Shown: positions 9,140 through 17,229 of the stretch, piece after piece
Numbering within the stretch: the stretch's first letter is position 1
Layout of the letters: the number at the start of each line of letters is the position of its first letter
NCBI GenBank assembly: GCA_958296025.1
Contig: OY282430.1
Coordinates: forward strand, 2,170,001-2,234,000
Direction of reading: 5' to 3'
DNA length: 64,000 nt
DNA from: an uncultured Pseudomonadales bacterium
GTDB lineage: Bacteria; Pseudomonadota; Gammaproteobacteria; Pseudomonadales; Azotimanducaceae
Position numbers and translations under genes: made by a program
Notes under the pieces: model-generated
The model's input: only the letters and a program-made list of their open reading frames with translations
The model's database searches: none
Told to the model about the DNA's origin: nothing

Positions 9140-10063
9140 CTAAAACGCAACCCGCCCGGAGGCCCAGTCCTTGATGAGGTGGTGGGCGATGGCGATGGGG
9201 CCGGGGACTTTCAGGGTTGCGGAGGTCTCGTTCAGGGCGGCTAGGACTTCGCTGCGCTCGAACCAGCGGACGTCGGCCATTTCCTCCGGGTCCATGCGGA
9301 TGTCCTGGCTTTCGGCTTGACCGTGGCAGCCGATCATGAGGGATGAGGGGAAGGGCCAAGGCTGGGAGGAATGGTAGCGGACTTCGCCGACAGCTATCCC
9401 CGCCTCCTCGCGCACTTCGCGGCGCACCGCCTCCTCAATGGACTCGCCTTGGTCCATGAAGCCGGCCAAGGCGGAGTACATGCCGGTGCGCACCAGCGGG
9501 CCGTGGGGCTGGCCTAACAGGCAGCGCTCCCCAGCGTGAATGAGCATGATGACCACCGGGTCCGTGCGCGGGAAGTGCTCGGCGTCGCAAGCCGAGCAGC
9601 GCCGCAGATGGCCGCCCTTCTCCGGTGCCGTGCCGGTGCCGCACTGGCTGCAAAACCGATGCCGCCCATGCCAGCCAAGCTGCGCCCTGGCTTGGGCGAC
9701 CATCCCGGCGTCCCCCGGCGCCAAACGCATGGCCGCCACGCGGCAGTCCTCGAAGCGCCAGCCGCCGCCCAAACCCAGCCCAAGCCGTCCAAGGGGATCC
9801 TCTTGGCCGGAAACGTCCACCGCGAAATGGGCCACATCCTCGGCCAAGCCCAGCAGCACCGGCGGCGCCCCGTTGCCGGCGGCCTCGGCTTCGGCAACGG
9901 AAATCCAACCCAAGCCGCTGCCCTTGAGCAGCACCTGGAGGTCGGAGAACGGCAGGAAGCGGCTGGCGAAGTCCGCCTCGACCCGCGCCAGCCAAGCGGT
10001 GTCCCGCCGCAGCGCGTCGGCCCGGTCCAAGGGGTTGCCGCTAAAGGTGTGAATGACACTCAT
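9140..10063 (-). CDS. nudC: NAD(+) diphosphatase / NADH pyrophosphatase
   Basis: A 307-residue NudC. A four-cysteine zinc ribbon (CSQCG ... CSACD, about residues 138-160) separates the N-terminal domain from the Nudix domain, whose box 'GFMDQGESIEEAVRREVREE' is complete. The NudC-specific segment 'SQPWPFPSSLMIGC' follows. NudC hydrolyses NAD(H) to NMN(H) and AMP and can remove NAD caps from RNA. It is transcribed convergently with the preceding antitoxin and divergently from the Rieske gene. Confidence 0.93.
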   Translation of the reverse strand: MSVIHTFSGNPLDRADALRRDTAWLARVEADFASRFLPFSDLQVLLKGSGLGWISVAEAEAAGNGAPPVLLGLAEDVAHFAVDVSGQEDPLGRLGLGLGGGWRFEDCRVAAMRLAPGDAGMVAQARAQLGWHGRHRFCSQCGTGTAPEKGGHLRRCSACDAEHFPRTDPVVIMLIHAGERCLLGQPHGPLVRTGMYSALAGFMDQGESIEEAVRREVREEAGIAVGEVRYHSSQPWPFPSSLMIGCHGQAESQDIRMDPEEMADVRWFERSEVLAALNETSATLKVPGPIAIAHHLIKDWASGRVAF

Positions 10064-10221
10064 CCGGGGGGCCTTGCGCAGTGGCTATGTCCGCCAAGTG
10101 TAGCGGATGCGCCGATCGATGCGGTCTCAGCGGCGCTTGGCATCCACCGAAGACGCCTTGCCAACCGTTGCGCCCCGGCTAGACTAAGCCATGTCGTGCA
10201 ACCAAGAAGTGAAGAGGGTCG

Positions 10222-11502
10222 ATGAACAAAGAGGAAATCGCCCGGCTGCGGGAGTTGATGGAGTTTGAGGCGCGGCGCACCGAGCCGCCCATCGGCTTTC
10301 CGGTGCTGCCGGACATTCCCGGTGGACGCTACACGGACCCGCGCTTCCATCAATTGGAAAAGGAGCACATCTGGCGCAAGTCTTGGCTGTTGGCCAGCCA
10401 CATCGATGAGGTGCCGGAGCCGGGCTGCTTCCGGCTGTGGGAGAACGCTGGCCAGCCGGTGCTGATCGTCCATGCACAAAGCGGCGCCGTCAACGCCTTC
10501 TACAACACTTGCAGCCACCGCGGGGCGCCCATCGTCACCCAAGCCTTCGGCCAACGCCCCCGCTTGGTGTGCAAGTACCACGGCTGGACCTATAGCCACG
10601 AAGGCGACCTGCTAGCCATTCGGGACCCGGAGGATTTCCGCGGCCTGGACTTCTCCTGCCGCGGCTTGAAGCGCATCCGTTGCGAGCGGTTCGGCAACCT
10701 GATCTTCGTCAATTTCGACGAAAACGCCCCAACCCTGCTGGAATGGCTGGGTTCCATCGCCGACGAATGGGCGGAGTTCCAGTTCGACAACTGCCGCTTG
10801 GCGGCCCGCCACTCTTTTGACCTGAACTGCAACTGGAAGATCGCCATGGAGGCCAACACCGAGGTCTATCATGTGCGCAGCATCCATCCGAAGACCGTCT
10901 CCCCCATCCTGGACGACCGGCGCAACGTCAACACCCTCTACCCCAACGGCCATGGACGCATGGTGGCGCCGACGCCGAAGGGCGCCAACCACCTTCGGAC
11001 CGTGCGCCTGCCCAGCGAAATCAACGAAATCGAGACCGTCGGCGAAATCGCCCGCACCTGCACGCAGAGCTACGGCATCTTCCCCAACTGGGTTTCTCCC
11101 CTAAGCCATCTGAGCCTGCCGCCGCTGTTGTTCTGGCCGAACGGCATCGACAAGTGCCGGCTGGAGACTTGGACCCTAGCCCCGGACTGGCGGGACAACC
11201 CCAAACCGGACATGTGGACCGTCAACGACGGGGAAGAGCTCGCCCAAGTGCTGATTGAGGACACCGAGTTCGGCCAGTGGATCCAGAAGTCCGTGCAGTC
11301 CTACGGCTTCAAGGGTGTGCCGTTAAGCTACCAAGAGGCGCGCATCTACCACTGGAACCAAGCCGCCGACCGGATGATCGGCATCGACAACATCCCGGAG
11401 GAGCTGCGCGTGGTCCAAGTGATCGGGGACGAATGGATCCATCCCAACGACCCACGCCTCGGTCAGATGGCCGTCTTGGAATCTTGCAGAAAGTCCGCCT
11501 AG
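10222..11502 (+). CDS. Rieske non-heme iron oxygenase, alpha subunit
   Basis: A 426-residue aromatic-ring-hydroxylating oxygenase alpha subunit. The [2Fe-2S] Rieske motif is present as 'CSHRGAPI' plus 'CKYHGW' (about residues 97-120), and the mononuclear iron site as 'NTEVYHVRSIH' near residue 215; the bridging carboxylate is Glu where naphthalene dioxygenase has Asp. The start ATG 10222 has GAAGAGGG upstream. No reductase or ferredoxin partner gene is adjacent, so electrons must come from elsewhere. With the SDR and SnoaL-like genes downstream it may belong to breakdown of an aromatic, steroid or related substrate; this is inference. Confidence 0.85.
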   Translation: MNKEEIARLRELMEFEARRTEPPIGFPVLPDIPGGRYTDPRFHQLEKEHIWRKSWLLASHIDEVPEPGCFRLWENAGQPVLIVHAQSGAVNAFYNTCSHRGAPIVTQAFGQRPRLVCKYHGWTYSHEGDLLAIRDPEDFRGLDFSCRGLKRIRCERFGNLIFVNFDENAPTLLEWLGSIADEWAEFQFDNCRLAARHSFDLNCNWKIAMEANTEVYHVRSIHPKTVSPILDDRRNVNTLYPNGHGRMVAPTPKGANHLRTVRLPSEINEIETVGEIARTCTQSYGIFPNWVSPLSHLSLPPLLFWPNGIDKCRLETWTLAPDWRDNPKPDMWTVNDGEELAQVLIEDTEFGQWIQKSVQSYGFKGVPLSYQEARIYHWNQAADRMIGIDNIPEELRVVQVIGDEWIHPNDPRLGQMAVLESCRKSA

Positions 11503-11819
11503 CCGGGCCATTGCACCAAGGGCCGCACCCATCGCGCCGCACGGCCCGCAGCCTGTACGGACCCTTCAGCCGGGGAGCGCGAGGGGGAACCCCTCGCATA
11601 GAGACTGATTGAAGTCAAAAGGCGTTTTTTCCGGGGACAAGCCGGCTCGGTGCAATACCCGGGTTAGCCCAATAGCTTTTTGTCCTGATGGGCGGCAAGC
11701 CTTTCGTCCAACCTTTCTTGATGGTCGGCGAACCTCTCCTCCATACCGAGTCGGCAATTGACATTCGCCGATGAATCCCGAAGATAGCCCGTCGGCATCC
11801 AATTTATTGAGGACGACGC
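11503..11819. other. Intergenic stretch with one hairpin
   Basis: No gene is supported. An 8-bp perfect stem (11579-11586 with 11590-11597, loop GAA) lies 77 bp past the Rieske stop codon; it has no T-run immediately after it, so it is not a standard intrinsic terminator. The final 60 bp must contain the promoter and ribosome site of the SDR gene. Confidence 0.4.
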
Positions 11820-12656
11820 ATGGGAAAGAGGCTTGCCGGCAAGGTCGCCGCCATCACTGGGGCAGGCAGCGGCTTTGGAGCCGCAGCAGCGCGGCTGTTC
11901 GTCAGGGAGGGTGGCAAGGTGGCCTTGGGGGACATTCAGGAAGCGGCCGGCGCGGCCATCGCCGCCGAATTGGGGGATGGCGCCGTCTTCGTCCGTTGCG
12001 ACGTGACCGCCGAGGAAGACGTCGCCGCCTTGGTGGAGACGGCAGCGCAAGCCTTTGGCCGCTTGGACATCATGTTCAACAACGCCGGCATCGTCGGCGC
12101 CGTCGGTCCCATCGACACCACTCCGGCCGAGGAGTGGAAGGCCACCATGGACGTTCTGCTGAACGGCGTCTTCTACGGCGTCAAGCATGCTGCGCGGGTG
12201 ATGAAGCCGCAGGGTTCCGGGTCCATCGTCAGCATGTCCAGCACCGCCGGCATCCTCGGCGGCTTGGGCCCACATACCTACACCGCCGCTAAGCACGCTG
12301 TTGTAGGCCTGACCAAGAGCGCCGCCGCCGAGCTTGGTCGCTTCGGCATCCGCGTCAACTGCATCTCCCCGGCGGGGATGGCCACGCCCATGGTCGCCAA
12401 CGTCGTCACCGACGACCCCACAGCCATTGAGGAAACCAAAAAGGCCCTGGCCGCCAACTCCCCGTTGAAGGATCGTCCGGGACTGGCGGAGGATGTCGCC
12501 AACGCGGCGCTTTGGCTGGCCAGCGACGAATCCGGCTACACCAGCGGCCACACCCTGACCACGGACGCCGGCCTGACCACAGGCGCATCGCCGAATCCGC
12601 CGGCCTTCAATCAATACCAACCCATGATCCGGGAAGCCGGGCGCAGCGGGCTATAG
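11820..12656 (+). CDS. Short-chain dehydrogenase/reductase (SDR)
   Basis: A 278-residue classical SDR. It shows the cofactor loop 'TGAGSGFGAAAARLF' (TGxxxGxG), 'CDVT', 'NNAG', the catalytic serine region 'SIVSMSSTAGI', 'YTAAKHAV' (YxxxK) and 'RVNCISPAGMATPM'. The acid after the second strand (GDI) suggests NAD(H) preference. It oxidises or reduces an alcohol or ketone of unknown identity, and sits between the Rieske oxygenase and the SnoaL-like protein on the same strand. Confidence 0.9.
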   Translation: MGKRLAGKVAAITGAGSGFGAAAARLFVREGGKVALGDIQEAAGAAIAAELGDGAVFVRCDVTAEEDVAALVETAAQAFGRLDIMFNNAGIVGAVGPIDTTPAEEWKATMDVLLNGVFYGVKHAARVMKPQGSGSIVSMSSTAGILGGLGPHTYTAAKHAVVGLTKSAAAELGRFGIRVNCISPAGMATPMVANVVTDDPTAIEETKKALAANSPLKDRPGLAEDVANAALWLASDESGYTSGHTLTTDAGLTTGASPNPPAFNQYQPMIREAGRSGL

Positions 12657-12722
12657 ATGACCGGCGCACTCGCTGACCGGCCAGAAGGCTTATGGCCTGC
12701 TTAACCCGTGGAGGGGAATTTC

Positions 12723-13271
12723 ATGTCCATTTCCGCAGCAAAACCGAGCGCAATATCCGCGACACCGGCGCAAACGGCACAGGCTCGCCAAGAGATCGAG
12801 TACCTGCGCCGCCGCTACGCTAAGGCAACGGACCTAATTGGCGAGAACACGGATGCGTCGGTCGCCGAAGGCCGGCGCATCTACCAGCAAATCTTCACCC
12901 CAGACGCCCGTATTCGCACATCCAGCGGCGGGGAGGTCGGGTTGCAGTCCAAGGGGCCGGACAGCTGGATGGAGGTGGCGCAAAACGCCCTGCAGGAGTA
13001 CGTCGCCACCCAACACCTCATCGGCAGCCAGCTGGTGGAGTTGAGCCGGCTGGAGGTGGATGCAGACGACAACGTGACCGCCGGCGAAGCCAAGATGAGC
13101 AGCTACCTGCAGGCGTGGCACGCCCGCGAGGACAGCGTGTGGATCTTCATCGGCGTGTATGTGGACAAGGTGCGCCACTACGCCGGCGAGGGCTGGCGTA
13201 TTTACGACATGGAGCTCATGCAGCTGTCCGGCGACGACCGGCCGCTGGGCACACCGCGGCAGACGGACTAG
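12723..13271 (+). CDS. SnoaL-like / NTF2-fold protein
   Basis: A 182-residue protein with the SnoaL_4-type alpha+beta barrel pattern: an N-terminal helix 'QARQEIEYLRRRYAKATD', 'YQQIFTPDARIRTSSGG', and C-terminal strands 'VWIFIGVYVDKVRHYAGEGWRIYDMELM'. Members are polyketide/steroid-type cyclases, isomerases or of unknown function. ATG 12723 has GAGGGG 6 bases upstream, which decides it over the open GTG at 12708. The third base of its stop codon TAG is the first base of the inverted-repeat element that follows, so the C-terminus may have been set by that insertion. Confidence 0.75.
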   Translation: MSISAAKPSAISATPAQTAQARQEIEYLRRRYAKATDLIGENTDASVAEGRRIYQQIFTPDARIRTSSGGEVGLQSKGPDSWMEVAQNALQEYVATQHLIGSQLVELSRLEVDADDNVTAGEAKMSSYLQAWHAREDSVWIFIGVYVDKVRHYAGEGWRIYDMELMQLSGDDRPLGTPRQTD

Positions 13272-13469
13272 TGTCCTGTCGCGTAAATGAGTGCGCTTTG
13301 GATGCGAGGGATTTTTGGCTCCTGGCAAGGCGCGACAACGCCGTGTGGCAGGCACCACACAAGGCGGAGCAACGCAGCCAGGAGTTCTCGCAGCGGATTC
13401 GCTGCGCTGACGCGCAGGGAACCTGAGGGTGCGTCACGCGCTTCCAATATCCGATATAAAGGCGGTCGC

Positions 13470-13645
13470 GTTGGGCGCGAGGCCGTTCAGGCACTGGTGT
13501 GTGCGCACCCGTCCAGGAGTTTGGCCCGGGCTGTGATCGGCGTTTTAACGCTGGCGGCGCGGCCTTGTGCCGCGACCCCGTATGCAAGAGTGAACGTTTT
13601 GCCGCAGCCTCGCCCAACGCGACCGTTGGACAATAGTGGAGGGAT
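13470..13645 (+). ncRNA. Candidate IS110 bridge RNA
   Basis: IS110-group elements carry a structured bridge RNA in the non-coding end upstream of the transposase. Here the interval contains CCAGGAGTT at 13513-13521, identical to the genomic left flank of the insertion (13378-13386), as a left target guide would be. Further 3' it contains ATGCAAG at 13582-13588, identical to the right end of the element (15021-15027), as a left donor guide would be. The target-before-donor order matches the known architecture. The right-hand guides are less clear (GTTTTA at about 13552; CCGCAG at about 13602). The boundaries are approximate. Confidence 0.5.
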
Positions 13646-13650
13646 TTGAG

Positions 13651-14973
13651 ATGGCTGGCAAGAAAGCGGCGCCTTTGGAGGTCGTTCATCCGGACTGTGC
13701 GGGCATCGACGTGGGCAAGCGCAAGCACTACGTGGCGGTGGACCCCTCGCGGTTCGAGGATCCGGTGCGCAACTTCGGGACGTTCACGGGCGATCTGGAG
13801 GCAATGGCCGAATGGCTTGGGGCGTGCGGGGTTCGCCAAGTGGCGATGGAGTCCACGGGGGTGTACTGGATCCCGGTGTTCGAGGTGCTCGACCGGGCGG
13901 GTTTCGAGGTGTGCCTGGTGAACCCGAGGGCGACCAAGCAGGTGAGCGGGCGCAAGAGCGACGTGCTGGACTGCCAATGGGTCCGGCAACTCATGAGCTA
14001 CGGACTGTTGCGGGGAGCGTTCCGGGCGCCGGACGCACTGTGTCCGATGCGCTCCTACGTGCGCCAGCGCGGCCAACTCATCCGCGACCGCAGCCGCTCG
14101 GCGCAACACATGCAAAAGGCGCTGACGCAAATGAACGTGCAGTTGGACAATGTGCTGAGCGACATCATGGGCAAGACCGGCCAGTTGATCGTGCGCGCCA
14201 TCGTCGCGGGCGAGCGAGACGGGGCGGCGCTGGCGCGGTGCCGGGATGGGCGCTGCAAGGCCGACGAGGCGACCATCGCGGCAAGCCTGCAGGGCAACTG
14301 GCGCGGCGAGCACCTGTTCGCCCTGGAACAGGCGTTGGTCCGCCACGACGTGCTGCAAGGCCAGATCGAGGCGTGCGAGACGCGCATCAACGCCGAACTT
14401 GACGGACAGGCCCGGAACAGGGCGGCGAACCAGCCGTCCCCGACGGCGCGGAGCGCCCGCGAACGCCTCCTGCGGGAACGGTTGCGGCAAATGCTGGGGG
14501 CCGACTTGACCGCGATTCCGACCGTGGGCGTGGAGACGGCCCTGACGGTCGCCGCGGAGGTCGGCGCGGACTTGTCGCGCTTTGCCACGGCCGCCCACTT
14601 CTGCTCGTGGCTGGGCTTGGCGCCCGGGACCCGCATCAGCGGCGACAAGCGTCTGGGCGGCCCACCGGCTAGACAGACCAACCGGGTCGGTCAGGCGTTG
14701 CGCATGGCGGCGAGCACCGCCCGCAACAGCAAGACCGCCATCGGCGCAGCGCATCGCCGACGCCTCTCGCGCATGGACTCCGCCAAGGCGGTCAAGGCAA
14801 CCGCCCATCAACTGGCCCGGTTGATGTACGCCATGCTGACCCGCGGCGAGGAGTACGTCGAACGCGACTTGGCGGCCATGGAAACGGAGCGTCGCGACCG
14901 CCAGATCAAACACCTGCAGCGCCAAGCACGGCACTTCGACCTAGCGCTCGTGCCAGCGGAACAAGCCGCTTGA
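13651..14973 (+). CDS. IS110-family transposase (DEDD recombinase)
   Basis: A 440-residue protein with the two IS110 domains: an N-terminal RuvC-like DEDD domain ('CAGIDVGKRKHYVAV', 'AMESTGVYW', 'KSDVLDCQW') and a C-terminal Transposase_20 domain ('IPTVGVETALTVAAEVGADLS', 'SWLGLAPG...SGDKRLGG') holding the serine nucleophile. ATG 13651 with GGAGGG 7 bases upstream is preferred over GTG 13636. Full length without breaks, so probably active or recently so. Confidence 0.95.
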   Translation: MAGKKAAPLEVVHPDCAGIDVGKRKHYVAVDPSRFEDPVRNFGTFTGDLEAMAEWLGACGVRQVAMESTGVYWIPVFEVLDRAGFEVCLVNPRATKQVSGRKSDVLDCQWVRQLMSYGLLRGAFRAPDALCPMRSYVRQRGQLIRDRSRSAQHMQKALTQMNVQLDNVLSDIMGKTGQLIVRAIVAGERDGAALARCRDGRCKADEATIAASLQGNWRGEHLFALEQALVRHDVLQGQIEACETRINAELDGQARNRAANQPSPTARSARERLLRERLRQMLGADLTAIPTVGVETALTVAAEVGADLSRFATAAHFCSWLGLAPGTRISGDKRLGGPPARQTNRVGQALRMAASTARNSKTAIGAAHRRRLSRMDSAKAVKATAHQLARLMYAMLTRGEEYVERDLAAMETERRDRQIKHLQRQARHFDLALVPAEQAA

Positions 14974-15092
14974 AAACGGATCGCTCTCACGCCGAAAATC
15001 GGTGGTTGGCTGGATGTTCCATGCAAGTCTAAAAGACCCGCAGATCATGTGTGGTTATTTGCGGGACAGGACACAAGGGCCTGTTAACACTA

Positions 15093-15566
15093 TCAAAAGA
15101 CCAGCCGCAGTACGCTGTCGCCGACGCAGGCCGGCTTGGGCTGGCCCTCCACTTCCACGGTGAGCCGATTGACCACCTCGAGCATGTTGCCCTTGATCTC
15201 GACGCTCTGAATCTCGCCCCGGGTGCGGATGCGGGCACCGACCGGCACCGGGGCCGGAAAGCGCACCCGGTTCCAGCCGTAGTTGATTCCCATCTTTACG
15301 CCCGGTACTTGGGGTATGCCAACGCCCTGCCCGCCAGGTAGGAAGGTCATCAGCGACATGGTCAGCTGGCCGTGGGCGATGGCTGCCCCGAACGGCCCCC
15401 CCTTGGCCCGTTCCGGGTCCACATGAATCCACTGATGATCCAAGGTGGCGTCCGCGAAGTCGTTGATGCGCTGTTGGGTCATCTCAAACCATTCGGTCGG
15501 CTCAGACGCCTGCCCCATACGGGCGGCCAGCGCCTCCCGGCTCTTCTCCAAGGCTTCGTTGGCCAT
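15093..15566 (-). CDS. MaoC-family dehydratase
   Basis: A 157-residue hot-dog-fold protein of the MaoC/(R)-specific enoyl-CoA hydratase family. 'FADATLDHQWIHVDPERAKGGPFGAAIAHG' contains the hydratase catalytic Asp/His pair (D..H context) and 'IAHGQLTMSLM' is the usual second helix. NodN-like members share this length. ATG 15566 is preceded by GGAGGA; the longer frame to 15599 has no ribosome site. It likely hydrates an enoyl-CoA. Transcribed leftward, ending 19 bp from the repeat element. Confidence 0.85.
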   Translation of the reverse strand: MANEALEKSREALAARMGQASEPTEWFEMTQQRINDFADATLDHQWIHVDPERAKGGPFGAAIAHGQLTMSLMTFLPGGQGVGIPQVPGVKMGINYGWNRVRFPAPVPVGARIRTRGEIQSVEIKGNMLEVVNRLTVEVEGQPKPACVGDSVLRLVF

Positions 15567-15656
15567 GCGAGTCCTCCGCGTCCATGAGTGAGCAATCATT
15601 ATGCGGATGTAGGCTTGCGCGATTCAAGCGGGAATTTCCGCTGCGGCGCGGTTGCT

Positions 15657-17090
15657 TCAACAGGATGCGGCCGCTGCGCCTCTGGCGATGATTTCCGCCT
15701 CAACCCGCCAAAGACGATCCTGCCCCCAGCAACTAAAGCGGTCGGGCTTGGCGCCGCCGGAAACGGCATGGCTGGGCACCCCCCAAAGCCCCAATTCGTT
15801 CAGAGCGGCCAGATTGCGGGCAAGCCCTTCTCCCCAGCTGTCCTTGCCAAGCCGCGCCGCCCCTTCGCTCCAAGGCAGCCCGGCCCGTTCCACAACGACA
15901 CGCAAGCCCCTTCGGGAACTGATGTCGATGCCATCGGCGAAAGCCGCATCCAAGTAGGATTGAAGATATTCGGCGGCCCGCCCCCTTTCCCGTGCCCAAG
16001 GATAGAGCGAAAACGCCTGCTTCACCGGTTCGCCAAAGGGGTCCACGATGCGCCCAAAGCGCTCCCCAGCAGACTCCGCCTCGCGCTTAGCGTCATTCAC
16101 GATGTACATGCCCTTGGCCGCCGGCGCCGGCACCCCGCGCATCATCATCGGCATAATCGGCCTAAGCTCGATCTTGGCCTCGTGGCGGGCCGCCATCTCC
16201 AAGGTGCGGCGGAAGCTGATCGCGGTATAGGGGCTGCGCAGGGAAACGTAGAATTCCAAAATGACCTGCCCAAGCCTAGGCTGCTCTTGTGCGGTTGCGC
16301 CTTCGGCGGCATCTTCTGCCGGCAGGGGCGCAGCGCATCCCTCTGCCGGGTTTGCCTCGTCAACCGGCAAATTTGCAGAAGCATCCTTGGCGCGAATCAA
16401 CCGAGCAGCGTCCTCCGCCCTCGGCCGAGGAACGCAAAGAGGCGCATCGGCCGCCCGGCTGAATCCCTCCGCCACGAGTCGCTCCTCCAGCCGGCAAAGG
16501 CGATCCACGCCCCAATACCACTCGCCCTCGAAATGGAGCATTCCGCCGCGATAATGGCCCAACCGTCGGCGCAGCTCGTCACCTTTTCGCAAAGCGCCCA
16601 GCGCCGCCGCCTCCGAACCGTCCCCAATATCCAAGTCAGCTCCTCGCCACAGCGCGTCTCCCACCGCCACCGCCGCTTCCGCAAACCGATCCCAATCCAG
16701 CCGCCCAAGCAAGGCGCGATTGGCGGCCGTCACCTGACCCGCCGCCGGCAACGCCGCGTTTCCAGGAAAAACAAAGCCGTAAAAGGGCGCGATGTCCGCC
16801 GCATCCGCGAGCGCCCAGCGAGGATAGCGTTGCGCATCGCCAGCGAAGGCTGCTCCCTGCTCCGACGCCAGATGCGGCAGAAACCGCACCCTGTATCTCT
16901 CGTGCAGCCGCGAAAGCGCCTGCACGACCAAGTGGCTGTAGGGATCATCGACCTGATGGAAGTAGTGGACAGTCGGCTCACCGCCGCTCAATCGCCGCCG
17001 CATCCGCCCGCGAAAGTGGAGCAAGCCGCACCGCCAACGGCTGGCCAAGGCCCGCATGACCAACGACCTGACGGCGGTTTCAGTCCTCAT
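15657..17090 (-). CDS. Tandem DsbA-like / 2-hydroxychromene-2-carboxylate isomerase-type protein
   Basis: A 477-residue protein with two thioredoxin-like DSBA domains in tandem. The first begins at about residue 40 ('VHYFHQVDDPYSHLVVQAL') and the second at about residue 280 ('LEFYVSLRSPYTAISFRR'). The second has the Ser-Pro-Tyr motif of HCCA isomerases/GST kappa, where Ser activates glutathione; the first has Asp-Pro-Tyr instead, so only the second may be catalytic. A linker of roughly 40 Ala/Glu-rich residues joins them. Neither domain has a CxxC pair, so a disulfide oxidase role is unlikely. Substrate unknown. Confidence 0.75.
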   Translation of the reverse strand: MRTETAVRSLVMRALASRWRCGLLHFRGRMRRRLSGGEPTVHYFHQVDDPYSHLVVQALSRLHERYRVRFLPHLASEQGAAFAGDAQRYPRWALADAADIAPFYGFVFPGNAALPAAGQVTAANRALLGRLDWDRFAEAAVAVGDALWRGADLDIGDGSEAAALGALRKGDELRRRLGHYRGGMLHFEGEWYWGVDRLCRLEERLVAEGFSRAADAPLCVPRPRAEDAARLIRAKDASANLPVDEANPAEGCAAPLPAEDAAEGATAQEQPRLGQVILEFYVSLRSPYTAISFRRTLEMAARHEAKIELRPIMPMMMRGVPAPAAKGMYIVNDAKREAESAGERFGRIVDPFGEPVKQAFSLYPWARERGRAAEYLQSYLDAAFADGIDISSRRGLRVVVERAGLPWSEGAARLGKDSWGEGLARNLAALNELGLWGVPSHAVSGGAKPDRFSCWGQDRLWRVEAEIIARGAAAASC

Positions 17091-17229
17091 AAGCGGCGTA
17101 TGAATTCACGACATCCATAAGCAAATTCCGTTTGCCTGGAGTGGGATGAATGGCGCCCATCGTCGGCTGCGACGGTCAACCAGCGCATCGGACGATCTTA
17201 GAGTGGAGGACTAGGCCCTTGGGGGGCCC

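Larger units (their letters stand above)
13389..15028 (+). mobile_element. IS110-family insertion sequence nested in the repeat element
   Basis: The borders are set by comparison with the intact repeat at 42362-42521. The dinucleotide CT occurs at both junctions (13387-13388 and 15029-15030), as expected for the core of IS110 recombination, and there are no terminal inverted repeats or long target duplication. The element is about 1.64 kb, with about 260 bp of non-coding DNA before the transposase and a short right end. The left end begins with a perfect 7-bp hairpin (13390-13407). Confidence 0.75.
13271..15074. repeat. Inverted-repeat (MITE-like) element, split by an IS110 insertion
   Basis: The left tip GTGTCCTGTCGCGTAAAT at 13271 is the inverted complement, with few mismatches, of the right tip TTATTTGCGGGACAGGACAC ending at 15074. 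An uninterrupted 160-bp relative is at 42362-42521. Comparison of the two shows the left half (13271-13386) and right half (15031-15074) would be contiguous if the IS110 element were removed. No protein is encoded in the 160-bp form, so it would have to be moved by a transposase supplied in trans. Confidence 0.75.

Noticed and set aside
11579-11597. Perfect hairpin after the Rieske gene as a terminator
   Set aside because: No T-run follows directly; kept only as a note in the intergenic entry.
13216-14934. A 572-codon reverse frame
   Set aside because: Antisense to the IS110 transposase and composed of His/Arg/Gln-rich sequence.
15074-15093. Similarity of AGGGCCTGTTAACACTATC to AGGGCCTGTTCACTCTATC near 62035 as a second repeat family
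   Set aside because: Only about 19 bases with two mismatches and no matching second ends; too short to claim.
15588-17120. A 510-codon forward frame
   Set aside because: It is antisense to the tandem DSBA-fold gene, is rich in Arg/Pro/His and has no family pattern; the reverse frame shows clear domain motifs.
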